The notes under the pieces are model-generated. The model saw only the letters and a program-made list of their open reading frames with translations. It did not search any database and was not told the DNA's origin. From Arsukibacterium indicum (GTDB taxonomy: Bacteria > Pseudomonadota > Gammaproteobacteria > Enterobacterales > Alteromonadaceae), in assembly GCF_019100565.1 (NCBI RefSeq), contig NZ_JAHRID010000007.1:1-64000 (forward strand): 64,000 bases of DNA, given 5' to 3'. Every line of letters starts with the position of its first letter. Within the stretch, counting starts at the first letter, position 1. This document shows positions 60,374 to 64,000 of the stretch, one piece after another. The translations under genes were made by a program, and so were the position numbers.

Positions 60374-63256
60374 ATGAAAAATAAAGCCTTTACATTATCA
60401 GCTTTAACTGCGGCTATAGTCAGCGGCTCGCTGACGTTTACCTTTCTTAGTGGCTGTACCGGCAACACACTTTCTTCAGGTAAAGCGGTGACTAAAGAAG
60501 CGTCGTCGGGACAAAAGTTGATAGTCAGTCCTAATGATCAGCGGCAGTATCAGGCCATTACCCTACCTAATCAGTTAGAGGTGGTACTGGTATCAGACCC
60601 AACCGCAGAAAAATCCTCGGCAGCGTTAAGTGTTGATGTCGGTTGGCTTAACGACCCGAAATCTCAACAAGGACTGGCGCACTTCCTCGAGCATATGCTG
60701 TTTATGGGAACAGAGCGTTACCCAGATCCAGACGGCTTTATGAAGTTTATGGATCAGCACGGTGGCAGCCGTAACGCCTTCACAAATCAGTTAACCAACT
60801 ACATGTTTGAAATTAATCACAGCCATTATGAAGAAGCGCTGGACCGATTTTCAGATTTTTTCAAATCACCGCTACTGTTACCGGAATATGTAGATAAAGA
60901 GCGCCATGCCGTGCACTCTGAATGGTCTTTAAATCGCAACCAGGATGGTTGGGCGCAGCGTAAGGTGGCGGCAAAATTATTAGCAGAGCATCCGGCTAAT
61001 CAATTCTGGATCGGTAACCTGGAAAGCCTGGCCGATAAAGATAACAGTAAGTTGCATAACGAGTTATTGGCGTTCTATCAGAAGCACTATTCGGCAAACC
61101 GGATGAAACTGGTGCTTATAAGCTCAGACCCTTTACCGCAGATGCAATTACTGGCACAACGATTTTTCTCCGATATCGAAAATAAAAACATCGAAAGCCC
61201 AAGACCTACTGCGCAAATTGACTTTAAAAAATTTGGGCCAAAACGGGTACATTATGTTCCTAATACCGAATCGCAATTACTGCGACTGGAATTTACTATT
61301 GATAATAACCTAAGCGATTTTGCAACCAAGCCAAATAAGTTTTTAGCGCATCTGCTTAGTTCAGAAATGCCTGGCACCCCAGCGCAGCAGCTGAAAGCCA
61401 TGGGATTACTCGATGTGCTCTATGTAGACTATGACCCAGCATGGTATGGCAACTATGGTCACTTGCAGATTGTCATGGCATTGACTGAAGCAGGAATGCA
61501 ACAACGTCCGGCCATTACAGCCATTATGATGCAATACCTGGATCTGATCCGGAAAAAGGGAGTGGATCAAAAGTACTTTCAGGAAATTCGGACATCGCTC
61601 AACAACCAGTTTAACTTCATGGAAAAAACGGATGGTTTTAGCTATGCCGCTAAACTGAGTAGCGCGATGCAATATTACCCGTTAGCTTCAATTGTCAGTG
61701 CGCCCTATCAATATGATAAGTTTGATAAGGCCTCCATCGAAGCGCTGTTAGCGCAATTAGTACCCGAGCGATTAACGGTTTGGCATATCAGCCAGCAAGA
61801 GCCGGCAAAGCAAAAGCTTAACTATTTTGAAGGTCGTTATGCCATTGCCGATTTAAGTGAGCAGGAGATGCAAAGCTGGCAGCAACCGCTTATTCCACTG
61901 AGCTTACCCGAGTTGAATCGTTTTCAGCCTGAAAGCTTTGCCCTGAAACACGCAAAAAATAATATTCCACAAAAAGTGCTGGACGAAGCGGGAGTCGAGG
62001 CCTGGTTAGCCGGTAGCCAACATTTTACAGATCAGCCGCGGGGTCAGCTGCTGCTGCAGTGGCACCAGCCAAGCGCTAAACGAACAGCGAAAGAGGCGAT
62101 ACTGCATGGCATGTGGCAATTGCTGTTTATATTAAACAATCAGGCATTGTGGCAGGAAGCCAGTGCTGCGGGTATGCAGGTGCAACCGGAAGCCGAAGAA
62201 TACGATTTGGTATTAAAACTAACAGGCTTTACTGATAAACAACCTGCTTTGGTTGAACATATCAACACCATACTCAGCACGCCGGTTACAGCACCCCAAT
62301 TTGCTCAGACGATGGATCTAATGCAGCGTAGCTTGCGCTCATTTGAGCAACAGGTGCAGATCCGTCAGGCCAGTGAAATACTGAAAACCACACTAATGTC
62401 AGGCCGCTTTGAGTTGGACGTTTTGCTGGCAGCTGCACAAACGATCACGGTTGACGAGCTAAACACTTATATTGGCCAAACTTTGGCACAAAGTCAGCTG
62501 CGAGTGCTGGCTCAGGGTAATTATGATGAGGCTGATGTCAAAAAAATCGCTGCTGCATTAAAAGGTCAGCAGAAAACGAGCCGTTCATACCAGGTATCTC
62601 CGAGCTGGCAGCCAGAGCCAGGCCAACGTTTATCTGTGGTACGCAGTAATCCACAAGCTGACAGTACCTTATTTCGTACTCAGTTTTTACCCAACGCTGA
62701 CTATGCTGGCAAAGCGGCGGCAAAAGTGTTGTCTGGCCACCTGCACCAGGCGTTTTTTAATCAGCTTCGCACCGAAGAGCAATTAGGTTATGCGGTACAA
62801 GCGTTTGAGTTTCCGTTAAACCAACATGCAGGTTTAGGCTTTGCTATTCAAAGCCCGGTGTTATCGGCAGAACAATTGCAGCAACGGGTAGACTTATTTT
62901 TACAGCAATATAGCGCAAAGCTTGAACAGCTTAGCGAGCAAGACTTTACCAAGCTGCAACAAAGTCAATTGCTGGAACTGCAGCGAATGCCAGCTAACTT
63001 AGAGGAAGAGTTTAAAACGTTCAGTAACGACTGGTTACGTAACCGGTTGAACTTTGACAGCAGACAAAAGCTGATTGCTGCAGTAAGCGCCCTGACGCTG
63101 GCCGATATGCAGCACTTTTACCGCCAAACCGTGATGTCTGAACATTCAGCGACCATGCAGATTATACTGCAGGGCCAAGCCAAGGAGCAGGCTTTGCAGC
63201 TGTTACCTGGTTTTAGCGCAATTGATGATTTAGCGACCTTTCATCAGACATTCTAA
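60374..63256 (+). CDS. M16 family (pitrilysin/insulinase-like) zinc protease lipoprotein
   Basis: A 960-aa protease. The N-terminus is a lipoprotein signal with lipobox LSGC, giving Cys28 as the lipidated residue; Thr follows at +2, so outer-membrane sorting is possible. The inverted zinc motif HFLEH is His103, Glu106 and His107, and the third ligand Glu183 (AVHSEW) lies exactly 76 residues later, as in pitrilysin. Three further M16-type domains complete the clamshell; TEEQLGYAVQAF is the conserved C-terminal substrate-binding motif. I chose ATG 60374 with GGAG 8 bp upstream. Such enzymes degrade short peptides. A terminator follows. Confidence 0.93.
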   Translation: MKNKAFTLSALTAAIVSGSLTFTFLSGCTGNTLSSGKAVTKEASSGQKLIVSPNDQRQYQAITLPNQLEVVLVSDPTAEKSSAALSVDVGWLNDPKSQQGLAHFLEHMLFMGTERYPDPDGFMKFMDQHGGSRNAFTNQLTNYMFEINHSHYEEALDRFSDFFKSPLLLPEYVDKERHAVHSEWSLNRNQDGWAQRKVAAKLLAEHPANQFWIGNLESLADKDNSKLHNELLAFYQKHYSANRMKLVLISSDPLPQMQLLAQRFFSDIENKNIESPRPTAQIDFKKFGPKRVHYVPNTESQLLRLEFTIDNNLSDFATKPNKFLAHLLSSEMPGTPAQQLKAMGLLDVLYVDYDPAWYGNYGHLQIVMALTEAGMQQRPAITAIMMQYLDLIRKKGVDQKYFQEIRTSLNNQFNFMEKTDGFSYAAKLSSAMQYYPLASIVSAPYQYDKFDKASIEALLAQLVPERLTVWHISQQEPAKQKLNYFEGRYAIADLSEQEMQSWQQPLIPLSLPELNRFQPESFALKHAKNNIPQKVLDEAGVEAWLAGSQHFTDQPRGQLLLQWHQPSAKRTAKEAILHGMWQLLFILNNQALWQEASAAGMQVQPEAEEYDLVLKLTGFTDKQPALVEHINTILSTPVTAPQFAQTMDLMQRSLRSFEQQVQIRQASEILKTTLMSGRFELDVLLAAAQTITVDELNTYIGQTLAQSQLRVLAQGNYDEADVKKIAAALKGQQKTSRSYQVSPSWQPEPGQRLSVVRSNPQADSTLFRTQFLPNADYAGKAAAKVLSGHLHQAFFNQLRTEEQLGYAVQAFEFPLNQHAGLGFAIQSPVLSAEQLQQRVDLFLQQYSAKLEQLSEQDFTKLQQSQLLELQRMPANLEEEFKTFSNDWLRNRLNFDSRQKLIAAVSALTLADMQHFYRQTVMSEHSATMQIILQGQAKEQALQLLPGFSAIDDLATFHQTF

Positions 63257-63276
63257 TCATTAACTTTTGATATAAC

Positions 63277-63299
63277 AGGCCCTGCAGTGCAGGGCCTTT
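63277..63299 (+). terminator. intrinsic terminator of the M16 protease gene
   Basis: A GC-rich stem AGGCCCTG / CAGGGCCT with a 5-base loop, 20 bp after the stop, followed by only three T, so strength is moderate. Confidence 0.65.
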
Positions 63300-63388
63300 G
63301 CTGCACCAGAGAGAGTCACTCAGGGTTCAATTTACTTTGTGATCAACCTGGTTGTTGCAACATCCTGCTGTAATCTGTGAGGTCAAAT

Positions 63389-63514
63389 ATGAAAGTGTTT
63401 ATGGAAAAAGTACCGGTTTTGCTTGGTTGTTGTTTATGGCTATTGATTTGGATAACTGTAAATTACAGCTTAATGGCGGCGATCAGGCAGTCGCTGGTTA
63501 TTAACAATGTTTGA
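63389..63514 (+). CDS. putative 41-residue single-helix membrane protein
   Basis: A short open frame with a good ribosome-binding site (GAGG, 7 bp before ATG 63389). It encodes MKVFMEKVPVLLGCCLWLLI, then WITVNYSLMAA and a short basic-polar tail. The hydrophobic stretch at about 9-31 would form one membrane helix. I do not recognise it. It lies 40 bp upstream of the next small membrane-protein gene on the same strand, and the two could be co-transcribed. It is below most gene-caller length cut-offs. Confidence 0.5.
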   Translation: MKVFMEKVPVLLGCCLWLLIWITVNYSLMAAIRQSLVINNV

Positions 63515-63554
63515 GGGTAGGGATTATCAGTAGCGGCAATACATGGGGGCGCCT

Positions 63555-63923
63555 ATGACAAAAAAAACAGTTATTTTTCACTGCCTGATTCTTGCTGGAG
63601 CACTGGCATTAACGTTGAGCTGGCGCTGGTATCAGACGCCTTATGCCGAAATAAATCCGGTGTGCTGGCAAGGAACTGTTATCACCTATGGGCCTGGTCA
63701 GCACCAGACGCTGTGGCTTAACAGACGGCATGCTGCAAATCTTAAGTTAGCTGCGGCTTGGTTACAGGCTAAGGATGTAGAACAAATACCCGTACAGCTG
63801 GTCTCTATTAGTTATCCTGCTTTACACCCCTCAGCAATCAGGGTTGATTTTGACTTGGTTGATCCGGAGAATAAGCTTTTTTTAATGAAGCAAAAACGGG
63901 TGGTGATCAAACAGCGGCGCTAA
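63555..63923 (+). CDS. hypothetical membrane-anchored protein
   Basis: A 122-aa protein I do not recognise. An N-terminal hydrophobic anchor (about 5-23) is followed by an extracytoplasmic part of about 95 residues, probably beta-rich (VCWQGTVITYGPGQHQTLWL, VQLVSISYPA, IRVDFDLVDP) and ending in a basic tail KQKRVVIKQRR. I chose ATG 63555 with GGGGG upstream, four codons after another in-frame ATG. Its stop lies inside the loop of a terminator hairpin. Confidence 0.6.
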   Translation: MTKKTVIFHCLILAGALALTLSWRWYQTPYAEINPVCWQGTVITYGPGQHQTLWLNRRHAANLKLAAAWLQAKDVEQIPVQLVSISYPALHPSAIRVDFDLVDPENKLFLMKQKRVVIKQRR

Positions 63924-63942
63924 ATAAAGCCGCTGTTTTTTT
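63909..63942 (+). terminator. intrinsic terminator at the end of the small membrane-protein gene
   Basis: A 10-bp stem (AAACAGCGGC / GCCGCTGTTT) enclosing the stop codon in its loop, then seven T. It may also reduce read-through into the convergent gene at the right edge. Confidence 0.8.
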
Positions 63943-64000
63943 ACTCTTTTACCTGCCACTCAATAAATTCCAGTGCCAGCTCTGGTGTAACAAATACGGT
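63941..64000 (-). CDS. 3' end of a gene entering from the right
   Basis: The last 19 codons of a minus-strand gene ending in TAA, encoding TVFVTPELALEFIEWQVKE. It is convergent with the preceding gene. The fragment is too short to name. Confidence 0.5.
   Translation of the reverse strand, partial: TVFVTPELALEFIEWQVKE

Overview
The window is a stretch of core chromosome from a gammaproteobacterium. The closest fit I can infer is the Alteromonadales / Rheinheimera-Alishewanella-Arsukibacterium group. The basis is gene order and protein similarity judged from memory: mioC-oriC-mnmG-rsmG-parAB-atp as in other gammaproteobacteria, dnaA-dnaN-recF-gyrB-glyQS, and an rrn-yrdA-yrdB-aroE-tsaC-smg-dprA-def-fmt-rsmB-trkA block as in enterics. 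No species assignment was possible. I see no insertion sequence, prophage, CRISPR array, tRNA or toxin-antitoxin module. Almost every gene is a recognisable housekeeping gene.

Layout. 1-250: a stringent-type rRNA promoter pair firing left out of the window. 250-8770: yrdA, yrdB, aroE, a group II truncated haemoglobin, hemF, tsaC, purEK, a topoisomerase-type zinc-ribbon protein, smg, dprA and a LysM protein. 8890-15890: def-fmt-rsmB-trkA, facing trkH and pepQ. 15930-21410: slt, divergent from the beta-oxidation operon fadBA. 21500-27540: a looser accessory stretch with a dispersed repeat, tusA, unknown and GAF proteins, a secreted amidohydrolase, a TonB-C protein, a diguanylate cyclase and an ECF-type sigma factor with a small membrane partner. 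27700-36790: dnaA-dnaN-recF-gyrB-glyQ-glyS on the minus strand, with two parS-like sites inside recF. 37240-41230: rpmH-rnpA-yidD-yidC-mnmE. 41245-45520: an MFS transporter, a PEBP-family protein, trxC and deaD. 45680-46720: mioC and a 586-bp oriC region with DnaA boxes, an AT-rich unwinding element and clustered GATC sites. 46717-58032: mnmG-rsmG-parA-parB and the full ATP synthase operon atpIBEFHAGDC. 58184-64000: a CadC/ToxR-like membrane regulator, an M16 lipoprotein protease, a 41-residue membrane peptide, a small unknown membrane protein and the end of a gene entering from the right.

How it works together. The centre is the replication-initiation and segregation hub: DnaA and the clamp, oriC, ParAB and their parS sites lie within about 18 kb. 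It is surrounded by translation, tRNA-modification, membrane-insertion and energy genes, as expected near a fast-growing origin. Five of seven convergent gene pairs share the same 4-base stop-on-stop overlap.

I did not find a clearly novel multi-gene system. The best leads are the trinucleotide array at the origin, the parS sites written into recF codons, a repeat family between genes, a hairpin element in front of mnmE, and the small-membrane-protein cluster at the right end.
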